From: Auanema rhodensis
Lineage: Eukaryota; Nematoda; Chromadorea; Rhabditida; Rhabditidae
Assembly (NCBI GenBank): GCA_964057225.1
Contig: OZ059898.1
Coordinates: 7,998,001-8,062,000, forward strand
DNA length: 64,000 nt
Reading direction: 5' to 3'
In this document: piece after piece, positions 1-11,955 of the stretch
Layout: every line of letters begins with the position of its first letter
Numbering within the stretch: the stretch's first letter is position 1
Position numbers and translations under genes: made by a program
The notes under the pieces: generated by a model
Databases searched by the model: none
The model's input: only the letters and a program-made list of their open reading frames with translations
Told to the model about the DNA's origin: nothing

Positions 1-2060
1 AGAGATAACCTCAAGAGGGCTCAGAGGCAATGCTTATGAAGAAAACATATTAAAAAATTATCTTCAAGTCAGGTATTTCTGCTTGATGTTTCTTCTCTGG
101 CCACGCAAGTTCAAACTAAATTTGTATTTTGCAAGACTAGTTTGCATGCAAAATCAGAAAAATAGACATTATTTGATGAAAAATCCTGTGTATGATTTAC
201 TTGCAGCCCTTATTAGTATATTAAGGGATGTTCTGGCATAAGATTAAAAAAAAAGTTTTTGTCTTAAGTATTTCAAATGAATAAAATTAGCATATTCATG
301 AAGATTATAACATTATATACATATACATACATATATAGAAATATAAAGAAGAAACATATAATAAATTTGAAAAATCATCTGACAGACCATTTCTCTATTT
401 ACAAAAATAGATTGAAAACAAAAAAAACAAAATTCATGAAACTAGACTGATCGCAACATTTGGACAGCAAAATTGCGTCATTACAAACTGGCATATGTCC
501 AAATTTGATTCTATTTATAAGACAAACATATGTGAATCCCTCTTTGTAAGCATGACATAAAAAAATTCTTTGATGGTATGTATAATGAAAACTTGATTGA
601 AAATAGAATAACTACGAAAAGAATTAATATGAAATCTTATTATTGTCTGTATTTCTAGGATAAACATTTACAACCGCTATGTGTGAGAGTTCAGTGAAAA
701 GTGGGAATTATTTTCACGTAATTCACGTAAGCAAATATTACCACGTAATTCTTCCGGCTTCAATGAGTTTGATGGAACGTCAATCTAGATTTGCGTGAAA
801 TTTGAGAGTGGTTTTCCTTCAAATCAAAAAATTAAAAAAAATTAATTCGAATAGCAATGGAGTGCCCGTATCAGAAGCTTCATGACGTGAATCTAGACTG
901 TATCAAGTGGATCGAAAATCAAGATGCTACATTCCTGAAGACGAAGAGCCGGAATGCAACTTTAAAAAAAATTAAAAACGGGACACTTGTTCGCACATTC
1001 CTTTAAAGTCTCTCTTGGATAAGAAAAGAATATAGATATATTGCTAAACAGAAATAAAGAGAAAAGACAAAGCGTAATGTTTACCATTCAGAAAAAATGA
1101 AAACAATTGGTAAATCAAAAATCAGGAAAAATGATGATTAACAAGCATAACAAGGTTTGAAAAGTTCAATCAAGACAAAAATATTATAAATCGGAGATAA
1201 TCAGTTTAAATTAATTTCAATTTGAAAAAAAAATCTGTTTGTTTGGTATTCTCAAATTACAAAAAAATTATCATTATTCACGAAAACAGCTCATTACCTT
1301 AAACTGATGTTTAATGATTTTAAAATCAAAATTAAAATGTTTTAATTTCATAATCGACATTGAAGATGTTTTTTTCAATTATAATAAGAAAAATTCTAAT
1401 AGTTATATATATAATATTTATATAATAATCCCGTCTAAACATAATTAATAATAATATTATTATTATTATATGTATAAACTTTCAAATGAAGAAGAGTGAT
1501 CATTGACCTACGTTCCTGTTTCTTTGAAATTTTCTGTTTGCTTATGATTACGACCTTGTTTTCATACAATTTTTGATCCCAAAAATCTTTTATTTCTGAT
1601 ATAATATATTTCGTATTATAATCTCAATACTTTTTAAATATTCAATATTAATTCTAATTCTCTTGTTTTTGGTAATTTGTGCAAGTTTTCTCTGGTTTTT
1701 CCTTCTTCTCGCGCGGCAAAGAGCACTCCATACTCCTGGAACCCGAATGGGGCGGACGATCAGCAATAGCAGAAGAAGAACGATAAGAAGCGCACTGTAT
1801 TGAGAGCCCGAGAAGAGACATAGAGAAGAACTTGCCTTTGATATTTATATAGAATCCAGATTTACATACAACAGACAGGAGTTCCAGAGAAATAGACGCA
1901 TGGCGACAAATTACGGACGGAGCCAGCTGCTAACACTTCGGGTTCCGGCTCCGCCTACAAGCTTTGCCCTCCGGCAAACGGTATAAAAGAACGGTCTGTG
2001 CTCAGGTACCCATACAGTCGACTTGACTCTTGCATTCTTCTGTTCCAGTTCCATATCAAG
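1..2060. other. Intergenic / promoter region of EB-module gene 1
   Basis: I see no supported coding sequence here. The first 1.7 kb is A+T-rich with short ATT runs. Three TTCACGTAA/CCACGTAA-type motifs cluster at about 713-752. From about 1,715 to 2,040 the composition shifts toward G+C, ending in a TATA box, which fits a promoter for the gene starting at 2061. Confidence 0.6.
1982..1988 (+). promoter_or_regulatory. TATA box of EB-module gene 1
   Basis: A perfect TATAAAA lies about 75 bp before the start codon, with a G+C-richer flank on each side. A T-rich tract ending in TTCCAG lies 12 nt before the ATG and could be either a trans-splice acceptor or plain 5' UTR. Confidence 0.6.
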
Positions 2061-4432
2061 ATGTTCCGTTTAACGATCGCTTGCACACTTCTGGCTCTCA
2101 GCTCGGCTCAATATCCAGGTAAATACTTCAAAATATTTCAACCACAACATTTTACAAATACATAATATATAACTACCCTTGTTTACTATATGTTTATAAC
2201 TTTACACATTATTTCTCATCATTCATCTAAAACCTTTATTCTCCAGACTTAAAAGGGGGGGGCACAACTATTTCTATATTAACTTTTTAACTTTTTTCGT
2301 GTCAAAGAGCTGTAACATATCAAGGAGGATATCTTCATAAAAGTTTAATTTGACACCCTTATATTCCCTTATAAACCATATCAACTATCAATAATAAAAA
2401 TAAAACAACATACTGATACCCCTTATACCCGTAACCGACTCTTCCAGCCGCTCCATTGTACTCCGCCTGCGGACCATCAGTCGCCTGTGCAGTGCCCAAT
2501 GTGTGCCAAGCCAACGTGTGTGTACCAACAGCACCAGTAGCTGCTGCTCCAATGCCAGCACCAGCTCCTGTCTATGCTGCTCCAGCACCAGCTCCTGTCT
2601 ATGCTGCTCCAGCACCAGCTCCTGTCTATGCTGCTCCAGCCCCAGCTCCTGTCTATGCTGCTCCAGCCCCAGCTCCTGTATACGCCGCACCAGCCCCAGC
2701 TCCTGTATATGCTGCCCCAGCCCCAGCTCCCGTGTATGCTGCTCCTCAACCTCCAAGAGTTCCAGCTCCCATGGTTGCTGCTGCTCCAGTTGCTCCAGTA
2801 GTTGCTGCTCCACCTGCCCCAATCATTGCTGCTCAGCCAGTCGCCTGTTCTCCAGGATGTCTTGGAGCTTCCGCGTAAGTTTTTTGATCGAACTCCAGCT
2901 CATTCGTCGTGCATATTGGGATTTAGATGCACAATTATTTATTTCTGGAGTTAACATGTCATTTTCTATTCCTTAACTGCACCCCGTTTAGATGTGTTGC
3001 TGGAGCTTGTCAGTGTGCTAACCCAACTGTTGCCTACAGTCCTGTTGTCGGGTGTGCTCCAGCTATTCCTGCTCTTCCAGTTGCTCCAGTCGTCCCTGTC
3101 GTTCCCGCTCCAGTTGTTGCTGGACGTCTCATTCCTCAAGCTCTCCCAGGAGCCTCATGCGAACCAGGAGTTGAATGCACTGGAGGATCTGTCTGCTCCC
3201 TCGGAATCTGCCTCTGCCCCCCTGAGCTCGTCCAGGAAGGAACTGTCTGCGTTGCCAGAACTATCTACGGAGTCGTCCCACCACCAGTTGTTCCAGTAGC
3301 TCCAGTTATTCCAGTAAGTTCAAGTTTCAATATCAAACAAAAATAGAATATAATCGAATCTCTTGGCAAAGCTTATAGCTATCGAATATGTTTTTAAATT
3401 TTGTCAAAAAAAAGTGCTATTGGCATAATAGCTGTCATAATCTAGTGCTCAGTCAATCAAGAAAATCAAAAAACCTGATCCAAGCAGAAACTAGTTTGGA
3501 GCCCTCGATTCTCTTTTGACTGGCTCGTTTTCCTCTTATTCATAGTTAGCTATGAGCTTCACAGAGACTTTGAATTCAACGTATTCCTATTCTTTTATTC
3601 TTTGCTCTCTCTGCCTCTTTCAAAAATTCTTCAACTCTTCGACATCGCATGGTTTGAAGTTGTCAACATTCTGACCACATATTTATTCATCATTGGGCCG
3701 AAAGATATGTGCAATGAGAACATCATCAGACTGGTTTTCTGCCATTGATCTGGCTTCTGAATAATCAGTATATCAATCAATGTGCACCGGAAATCAAAAT
3801 GATATGAAAGCACTTCATCTTTCGAGTCACCTATGCGTTTAACAAATTTAATTCAAATTTTTGAAAGAGGTATTTGCAGAGAATGAATTCAAGTTTATAC
3901 ATTTATTGAATGTTATATAAATTCAGTCATTTTATTCCCTGGTGTATGGTTAACTAACATTTCAAATAATTAACTATTTATGTCAACCTGATTGTTATCA
4001 GCTTGATCATCATGAACGTATACAAGACCTTGTTGTATGGTACTTCATGATGATCTAGTTAGCATGCATATTATTATTTTCCTGTCTTAATTAGATGGAT
4101 TCGCAGGTTGCCCTTGGAGCTCCTTGCGTTGCTGCCGCTCCAGCCTGCGTTCCAGGAGCTGTTTGCTCTGCCGGACTCTGCCAATGTGCTCCAGCCTACG
4201 CCCCTATGTCCGGAGGATGTGTCTTGAGAAGTATGAACTGATATCCTCCTTATTACTAACCCATTTTTCACATTATCTAATCGTTGCTTGCTGTCATTGA
4301 CCCCAGTCACGTTGTTTCATGACTAGAGACATAGACAAAAGTTTCGTCGATTCAGAAATGTAAAAAAAACAAGTTTTAATAATAATTATTACATGTAATT
4401 AGCTGTTTTTTATTATTTTTATTTCAGAGTAA
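2061..4432 (+). CDS. Secreted EB-module cysteine-rich protein with PAPAPVYAA repeats
   Basis: Five exons join in phase: 2061-2118, 2448-2874, 2992-3313, 4107-4230 and 4428-4432, giving 311 aa. Residues 1-17 are a signal peptide (MFRLTIACTLLALSSA). A first Cys cluster follows, then seven perfect 9-residue PAPAPVYAA repeats (about residues 56-118), a Pro/Val-rich linker, and two further Cys clusters of EB-module type (pattern C-x5-C-x5-C-x4-C-x-C-x8-C, containing ECTGGSVCS and CPPEL). EB modules occur in nematode extracellular and cuticle-associated proteins. The repeat suggests a structural or mucin-like spacer; that role is inference. The next gene downstream shares the CTGGSVCS/CPPEL block and is a paralogue. 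A polyadenylation signal AATAAA lies at 4534-4539. Long open frames on other strands and frames across the repeat are artefacts of its composition. Confidence 0.9.
2555..2743 (+). repeat. Seven-copy 27-bp coding tandem repeat
   Basis: The unit encodes Pro-Ala-Pro-Ala-Pro-Val-Tyr-Ala-Ala and is repeated seven times without a frame break. Synonymous differences (GTC/GTA/GTG for Val, TAT/TAC for Tyr) accumulate toward the 3' copies, while the first copies are nearly identical. This fits recent unit expansion at the 5' end. Confidence 0.95.
4284..4345 (+). ncRNA. Candidate intronic miRNA hairpin, mir-44/mir-279 seed family
   Basis: This lies in intron 4 of EB-module gene 1. The putative 3p arm (4320-4341) begins TGACTAGAGACA, matching my memory of the first 12 nt of C. 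elegans miR-44/45, with the family seed GACUAGA. The upstream arm (4286-4309) pairs with it across about 14 of 22 positions, including five consecutive pairs beside a 10-nt loop (4310-4319) and four more further out. Arm length, loop size and 3p placement match a pre-miRNA. The stem has several internal mismatches and no expression evidence is available, so it remains a candidate. Confidence 0.45.
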
Positions 4433-5138
4433 GAAACTGTGAAGAAGATCTATCACTCGACCGTTGAAGTCATTCAACTTCAGACGAAGATAACTTAACT
4501 ATGTTTGTACATTTTGATATGCAAAATATAAAAAATAAATTTTATACGGTTGAATTTATTGTTTATTCACTCTAATATGACATAAGAAAACAAATAATTT
4601 TACAATAAATTATAAAAATTATAATTAGAAATAGAAGTTCAATTAGAATAATATTTATTTTGAACTTGAAAAGGTTGAATTCAAAGACTCAAAATTTAAA
4701 AATATTTTTTGATTTTTGATTTATTCATATAAATATTCTTTTGAAATATTTTAATAATAAAACATTTCGTTTGATCTTTTATTGGCTTTCTATTGATTTC
4801 AAAGTTTAAGAAAACAACTTTTTTTTTCTTCTTCAGAAATTTCAACAAGGCATCGTATTACCGCTGACCTGATTGCTCTTACAATGCTCAACACATTCAA
4901 CATGTTACAAACAAATAGAAATTGGTTCTCAATCAAAAAAAGCTTTTAAAGCTTTAATGACTGAATGACCATCACATTCTCCGTTCGCGCTCCTCCTGTT
5001 CCTTGCGAATTTTGACCAAAAATCTTTGAATTAGTACAGACAACACTGACGGTTGTCTAGTCTATTCATAGAAATCTAACATCGTATACCTGAACATCTA
5101 TAAAAGGTTAAACGAACGTTTCTAAAATTCTTTCTAAT
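4433..5138. other. Intergenic spacer between the EB-module paralogues
   Basis: This is A+T-rich sequence with the polyadenylation signal of gene 1 near its start. No coding exon or RNA structure was recognised. Confidence 0.5.
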
Positions 5139-6326
5139 ATGTTTCCAACAACATATATTATTTTCATTTCATCTTTAATTTTATGTATAAATTCTGCACA
5201 AAATTTGAGTAAGTTTTAGAATAATTTCCTTAACTATATCTTTTAATATATTAAAATTTTAAAATTATTTTGAAAATATTTTAAACAAACATATTATGTT
5301 TTATATATTTTTTAATTTTATACATTTTCAGTTCCAATGTTTGGTGTTTGTAACAACAATGAATTATGTCAAGGTACAGCAATATGTAAGTTTCATATAT
5401 GCTTACCAGCTGAAGATCCAACACCCATAATCATTGAATATTCAAATGAGCCATCTATATCCGAGGTAATTAAATCAATTAAACTATATATATATTCAGA
5501 TATCCAGCTACAAGTTTAGTTTCTGTTTCTTTTTTTAGTCAACATTCTCAGCTTCAATTCCACAATCTTCGTATCAACATTCACTTCCAATACAATTTAT
5601 TCCACCGTCTTCAGTAGTAACTGATAATTCAGTTAAAATTCAAGCAACACAACAATCTGGAGCAATAGAGTTAGCTCAAGCTCATAGCAATGCATTGAAA
5701 CAAGCTATTATCTCAAATCAAAATCAGGCTCAATCTTCTGCTCAGAATGTTCAGAAGCCATTCCCAAAATCAGCAGTTATGTCTGTTGTGGTACAAGCTC
5801 CATCTGTAGCTCAACAACACTCCAAAAATGCAGCATCTAGCAATTCAATTTCAAAATTGTCTCTTCAATCTCAAACATCGAATCAGGAGATAGTCGGGTC
5901 ATCGAAATGTAAACCATACTGTCTCGGTACAGCCAGGTATATTTAACAAAAAAAACAACAACAACAGTAACTCTTATTTGAAAATTATTGTATTTTAGTT
6001 GTGTACAAGGGAGATGTACATGTTTAAATCGTGTATTATATTCTCGCTATACTGGTTGTAGCATTATAGCTGGTCATCCAATGATTGCTGTTCCTGTTCT
6101 TAATAATAATATATATTATCAGGTGTATATTTATATAAATAAAATATATAAACCTAGCATGATAAATCTTAAAAACTATAATATATTTCAGGCTGTACCT
6201 GGTGAGAAATGCGAAGGATTGACAGAGTGTACAGGAGGATCCGTTTGTTCAAACAGAAAATGTGCATGTCCTCCGGAATTAGCGCAACAAGGAAGAGTAT
6301 GTGTTTCAAGAGCGGAACTTATTTAA
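5139..6326 (+). CDS. Secreted EB-module cysteine-rich protein, paralogue without the repeat
   Basis: Five exons join in phase: 5139-5208, 5332-5465, 5539-5936, 5999-6122 and 6192-6326 (286 aa). The N-terminus MFPTTYIIFISSLILCINSA is a signal peptide. A Cys cluster (about residues 28-45) is followed by a Ser/Gln-rich middle domain of about 130 residues, then two Cys clusters. The last one (KCEGLTECTGGSVCS, CACPPEL, GRVCV) is nearly the same as in the upstream gene, and intron positions around it correspond. The middle domain replaces the PAPAPVYAA repeats, and codon usage is much more A+T-rich, so the pair has diverged strongly outside the EB modules. The role is unknown; extracellular matrix or cuticle is the family-based guess. 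Confidence 0.88.
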
Positions 6327-6829
6327 CTATTTTATGTTTTTTATGATCAAAAAACATAATTTATTCAATATCTCTTCTATAAGCTTTACTATAAATATAT
6401 AAATTATAAATTGTATCTCTATATCTATCTTGTATGTATATGATTTTTGATTTTTCTCTAAAATAATTATATTATATTCTTAGTTATTCATAAATATTTA
6501 TTTCAAGAAAATTATTTTTTTTCCCAAAAAAAATAAAGTTTTAAAATTTATTTTATAATCAAAGTGAATTTTTACATCACAATAATAAACCCAATAATAT
6601 TGAAGGCACACTGTTTACCCGAATGGCTTGTCATGCAAAACTATAATATTGTGCTGTGGCTCATCAATAATCTAAGTTAAAATGAAAATACTTAATCAAA
6701 CTTAACAATAATTCGGAATTATTTTTGTTATAATTATTGAATGTTCTTTTGATAATTAGATAAATAGCTCAATAAAAATATTAAAAAATTAAACGTTGTC
6801 CTAGCTGATACATGGAAGAAAAACATGAT

Positions 6830-9800
6830 TTAGAACTCAAAATCCCTGAATTTGTCTAAAATTTTTCGTTCGTCTTCCGTCAGTTGATTTATCTGAATAC
6901 CGGATCCAAACAAAACTATTTCATATGGTCTGAAAAGCAAATAATTCAAATAATTGTAATAATAAGTGTTCAAAGATTACTTATATGGTAAAAGTTCCAT
7001 AGATACTATTGGATGAAGTGATAATAGTGTACTAAGAACTGGTTCAGACTATAAATTATATAATTATAATGATTATATGAATAGTATTAATTTGAAACCT
7101 GAACAATCTTTCCAGCTTCAATTAGTACAGTATGTATGTTCAGGGTAGAACCAATGAGAGCATGTATGAATAGTCGATCTCCTCTTGAAGTGCTGCTTAT
7201 ACGGGTACGTAACACTTGAGATGATATATTTATATATATAATATATACATAAGATAATATACCTGATACAATATTATCAGAAGAAATCGATGGAATTAGA
7301 CCAGTTTTTTCAATTTTTCCAGTACCTTTTCCACGTTCTTCATAAATTTCGATAGTATTATCCTTAAATGCTATCAGCAGATAACATGATCGTCCTTCAA
7401 CTCTTTCCATTGTTACAATAGAAACATCACCCTGTAACCATATGAAACATATAGTATATAGTATAAATAAATATATAATCTAATAAATATTCATAATCAA
7501 TCATTCACATACCATTTTCATTAATTCCATTCGTTCACTTTTCATTTTTTTCTGTTGATGGCGATCAAGATCATTCCAAATTTGAAGTTTCTTAGAATTA
7601 CTTACATAACAACCCATAGGTCTACCATGGAAACAGATCATCTAATAAATAAATATATATATAATATGAAAACAAATTTTATTTACCGTATTTATATGAT
7701 GAAGTGGCTCTATTTGAGCAATAAACTTTTCACTAACTTCAAACTCATGTTCTCCGGATAATATGGCTACATAAGTTCTGAAATATAATAATAATTTATT
7801 AAATATTTATTATGAATATTTTAAAAAATTGTTAATAAAAGTTTAAATATTTTATGATAACTATCTATTAATGAATTTCATTACCTAATTGCTTTATCAG
7901 CATATCCGATGGCATATCTGAGCTTACATGGCATCGGCCGAAACTCCATAGATGGATCTAACGAAACATGTAATACTTCAATTGCATTACCATCCTCCAT
8001 GACACGAGAAACTCCTAGATCATGTAATCCAACCAAATTATCTGAAACATTTAAAATAATTTTTATATAAATATATATAATTAAGATATACCTTCTGTAT
8101 ACTGTAATGCTTTAATTCGAACATATGTTGCACTTCCAGCTACAATAAATGCTCCACGATTTTCTAATGAGAACGGTGTTACAGCCAGACAATGTGCTCC
8201 ATCAGTATGACCAGTAACTCGATGCCAACGATCTATAAATATTCAGAATAGAATCCATATTTTCTCAGATATTTATTTGAAACCTACCGTAATCTTTTTC
8301 GGATATTGCTACTTCACTATTTGAAGCATGTATAGCTAAATATGTTTCTCCTGCAGCTAAAATCTTCAAATCATTGATAGGTCCATGTGAGTAGAAATGC
8401 GCCAACATTGAACTGAAATCCAATCAAATAATATTTTTCAAATCTTAATTATATATACCTTGCTATGATAACATGATCATACTTTCTTGAACTATCAAAT
8501 GCCAAATGAAGTAATCCACCTGTTACGCTACCTAATATCTAAAATTCTTATAGTATATAGTTTATAATTTCATTCGAAATTCTTACCAAACCACTGTCTT
8601 CCATTAATACACATGTTATATGGTCAAATGGTGGTAAGGAAATAGGATTACCAGCATCGAAATATCGCTTATCTCTGCAAATATTTTTAGTTTTCATCAG
8701 TATAATCAATCTAGTTAGTATTGGAAAAACGGCGATCGCCTGATTAATTGGCAAAGAAACACAAAATGCAAAACCAAATACATGCGAGGTTTAAAAGAAA
8801 AATTTGAAAATTAGAAAGTTATGAAGTTCAATTGTTTAAAGGAAAAAGGGAGAAAAAAGTATTTCGTGCACAAACAGTTCAATAAAGTTCTTACCGAGAA
8901 TGAGACATGGGTTTTCCCCTTTGTCTAGAAACAATCAAATTTTCATTAAAAAATTTTTTTAAATAAATGTTTAAGAAAATAGGTTTTTGAATATTTGCTT
9001 TTGGGGAAAAAAAGTTTTTACCTGTTAAAGTATATGGGAAATACTCCTCTATCATCAGCCACATATACTCCTTCCAAAGGTGTCATGAGACATGCTGATG
9101 TCAAAGTTGTTTCATATGACGGATCCAAACTTATTGAAGCAACACTAGATAATTCAAATGAAGCTTGAACACTGAATTCTACAATAGAACATACCGTATA
9201 CCCTTACGCGGATAAATTGCTAAAGTTGTTAATCCAGACATACAGTACAGAGTTAACTCACGAGCATTATGATCGAGAAGAAAGTGACTAAAGCGATCCT
9301 AAATTTTTTTAAATTTCCTTTTTATTTTGAAAAAATATAGTTCGTACAGTTCTATCAGTTCGGAATTCATATATACTATGGCATAATATACTTCTCATAT
9401 CCTTTGGTGGATCAAGTTTTCCAGTTAATGATTCAATAATGTCTGATATCTTAAAATAAATATTATATGATATAGTTAATATTATAATAATTTTACTTTA
9501 CTATCCCAACCACTTATCAAATTTCTAACATCATTCATATTAATTTTTCTCATTAATTCTTCTACTTTCCATTTTCTAAATTGATTCATTAATTATATTT
9601 ATTTATTTATAATAAATATAAATTTTACTTTTCATCTAAAACTCCTCGACTTTTGCTTATTAAAGCTGCATTTCCTGTTTCTACACATTCATCATATATC
9701 TTTGCTACTTTTGCTAATTCTGCGGATTCCTAAAAATAAAATCTTTAATTTAATATATTTGTTGTATATAAGTTTTCACATTTTCTAAATCTTGTATTGA

Positions 9801-11955
9801 TTTATCTACTAAATCTGAATAATCTGATGCTTTAAACAAGAGTGACATTAATTTCCTCAATGAGATAAGACGATGAGAAATACGATCAGCGCGAATCTTA
9901 AACAGCATTTCTAATTAAGTTTCATTTCTAATATAAAGCTTACACAATGGTTTTTGAAACTCATTTTCAATTCAACAAATTCAACGTGTGCATCAGATGT
10001 ATCATCTTCAATGCCGGTATTACCATTAGTATCCGTTCCATTTGATTTTCCGTTCGGAATCTAAACTATTGGATACGAATCAGATGTTTCTAATTAAGTT
10101 TTCAACAACCTTTGCTTGTAATGCTTTAATCTTCTCAAACATTTCAGCTCTTTTGTCTCTTTGACTTTCCTCAAATGCTGTTAATCGTTGAACTTCCGAA
10201 CATAATGTTTCCATTAAGGAACAAAGATTATTTCGGCAACTAAATAATCGCTAAATATTTTCAAAATTAAAAACATTGAAAACCAAAAAAACGTTGAAAA
10301 CCTTAACAAGCAACATATCATCATAATCTTCATTTACAATACCAACTCGAATATATCCATCATAATATGCCATGTGTAATAATCCGCTATCCCTCCAAAG
10401 TAAACCTGCTTGGATTGGTCGGCTGAAAAAACAAATGTAAATACAACAGATTAATTCTTTTGATTATAAAGTAGTTTTTTTGTTTCTCAACAAAGTCAAA
10501 TAGATAGTTTATAAAACCTTACGTGCATTTGAAGCATAATAGACAAGCATAGTGTGATCCTTCATCTAAGCTTAACGAATAGTGATAGACACCTGTTTCC
10601 AGAAGAAATGTCAATAATAACTACAATATTTTCAATGTTATTCATCACATTAAGTCATTTACTGTTAAGTACATACTTCGGTTTTGCCTAGTTTTTCAAC
10701 ATTCACAGCAACTATTGAAGATGGCAATTGTAATACTCGCTCTTTCGTTACAACTGTTCCTTCAAACAGTTCATTGCTATGGATTAATATAGCATGTCTA
10801 TAGCCATATACGAAAACGTGATCTAGAAAAGAAAAAAATTGTTGTAGAAAACTTGAAAAATGAAATCTCAAAGTGAATTCTTGAAGTTGATTTCTCTAAA
10901 AGCCTAGATCTACTTACCGCTGTTTGTGGGTTGTATGATGCCAATTACAGTGTCTAAGCCTCCAAACAAGCCAATGTGTGTAACTCGAATTGGTAAGCCA
11001 GTGTTTTGTGATCGTTCTAGCTCAATAGGATGAACAACTTCAATATCTCCACCACTACCTGAAGTTAAAAAAAGACCGTTTTGGTTGAATCATTGGTGCT
11101 GTCAAAGAGTTTCATGAATAAGATATATATCAGATAATAATATTTAAAGTTTGATACTTATACATATAGTATATAGATAAGTATTGCATATATTCTTACA
11201 TCAATGACCTCATATAGGACTGATCTTTCTCTACATTATGCGATCAGTTTAGTGGAGAAAGAGGAAACGATCTTATTATCTGATAAAACTACTCTGCTAT
11301 CAAGTTTTAGTATATTAAACAAAAAATATATTTATTATTTATTTTTTGAAATCAACAATATTTCTTACCAGATAGTAATCGTCCATCTTTTATTCTGAGA
11401 AGTGCATGACGAGGTTTATTACTGGGATGCTGAATACTATAACCAGGTAGCAAAGCCCGGTATTGAACAGCAATTGGTCCCTCATGCATGGCACAATCAC
11501 CCTAGAATGCTAGGTATTAAGAGATATAATTCAAATAATGAACTTTTGTTAACCTAATATGTTTCAATATAATAAGACGATTAATATATAGAAATAACAG
11601 ACAGCCTATTGAGCTGAAATGGTACAAGTGAACAAAGTTGGAAGACAGATGGAATTCTGGACGAGTTCAAACAGATATGTGATTGCGAATTAGAGGATGA
11701 AGAAAGAGAGTTGAAGAATATGAGAGATAATGAGATAAGGGGTAGAGAAAAAATAGATATAGTATGACAGAATAGAACAAAATTATATGGAAAAAGGTTG
11801 AAATGTGAGAGAGGGATAATATCAGAAATAGAGAGAATCGAGTCAATGTAACGAAATACACTGCTGGTACTGGAAGTCAAGCGGAAAAAAGATGTACGAT
11901 CGAGAAGACGGCTCAACTGATTGTCAGATTCTATTAGGCGCTGATCATCAGCCAT
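6830..11955 (-). CDS. Unidentified 970-aa protein: beta-rich, coiled coil, beta-rich
   Basis: I assembled 26 exons that all join in phase. The start exon is 11860-11955 (MADDQRLIESDNQ), the next 11369-11501, and the last 6830-6929, ending in RDFEF and a stop. Most introns are 43-60 nt; the first is 358 nt and one near 8.7-8.9 kb is 220 nt. Residues about 40-245 are beta-rich with WD/propeller-like strands (HALLRIKDGRL, HVFVYGYRHAIL, GLLHMAYYDGYIRVGI). Residues about 246-460 are Glu/Lys/Leu-rich and probably coiled coil, with a Gly/Asn/Asp-rich insert. The remainder is again beta-rich (GVYVADDRGVFPIY, GGLLHLAFD, RWHRVTGHTDGAHCLAV, LQIWNDL, DNTIEIYEE). No signal peptide or membrane segment is visible. 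I do not recognise the family; two beta-propellers flanking a coiled coil, as in some nucleoporin, tethering or trafficking proteins, is the best structural guess. Confidence 0.82.

Noticed and set aside
2426-2447. TACCCGTAA, resembling the mir-51 family seed
   Set aside because: It overlaps the acceptor of exon 2 and has no pairing arm upstream or downstream.
2388-2822. Long minus-strand and alternative-frame ORFs rich in Gln/Leu/Glu or Ser/Cys
   Set aside because: They are reading-frame shadows of the 27-bp Pro/Ala repeat; the + strand frame has a signal peptide, correct splicing and EB modules.
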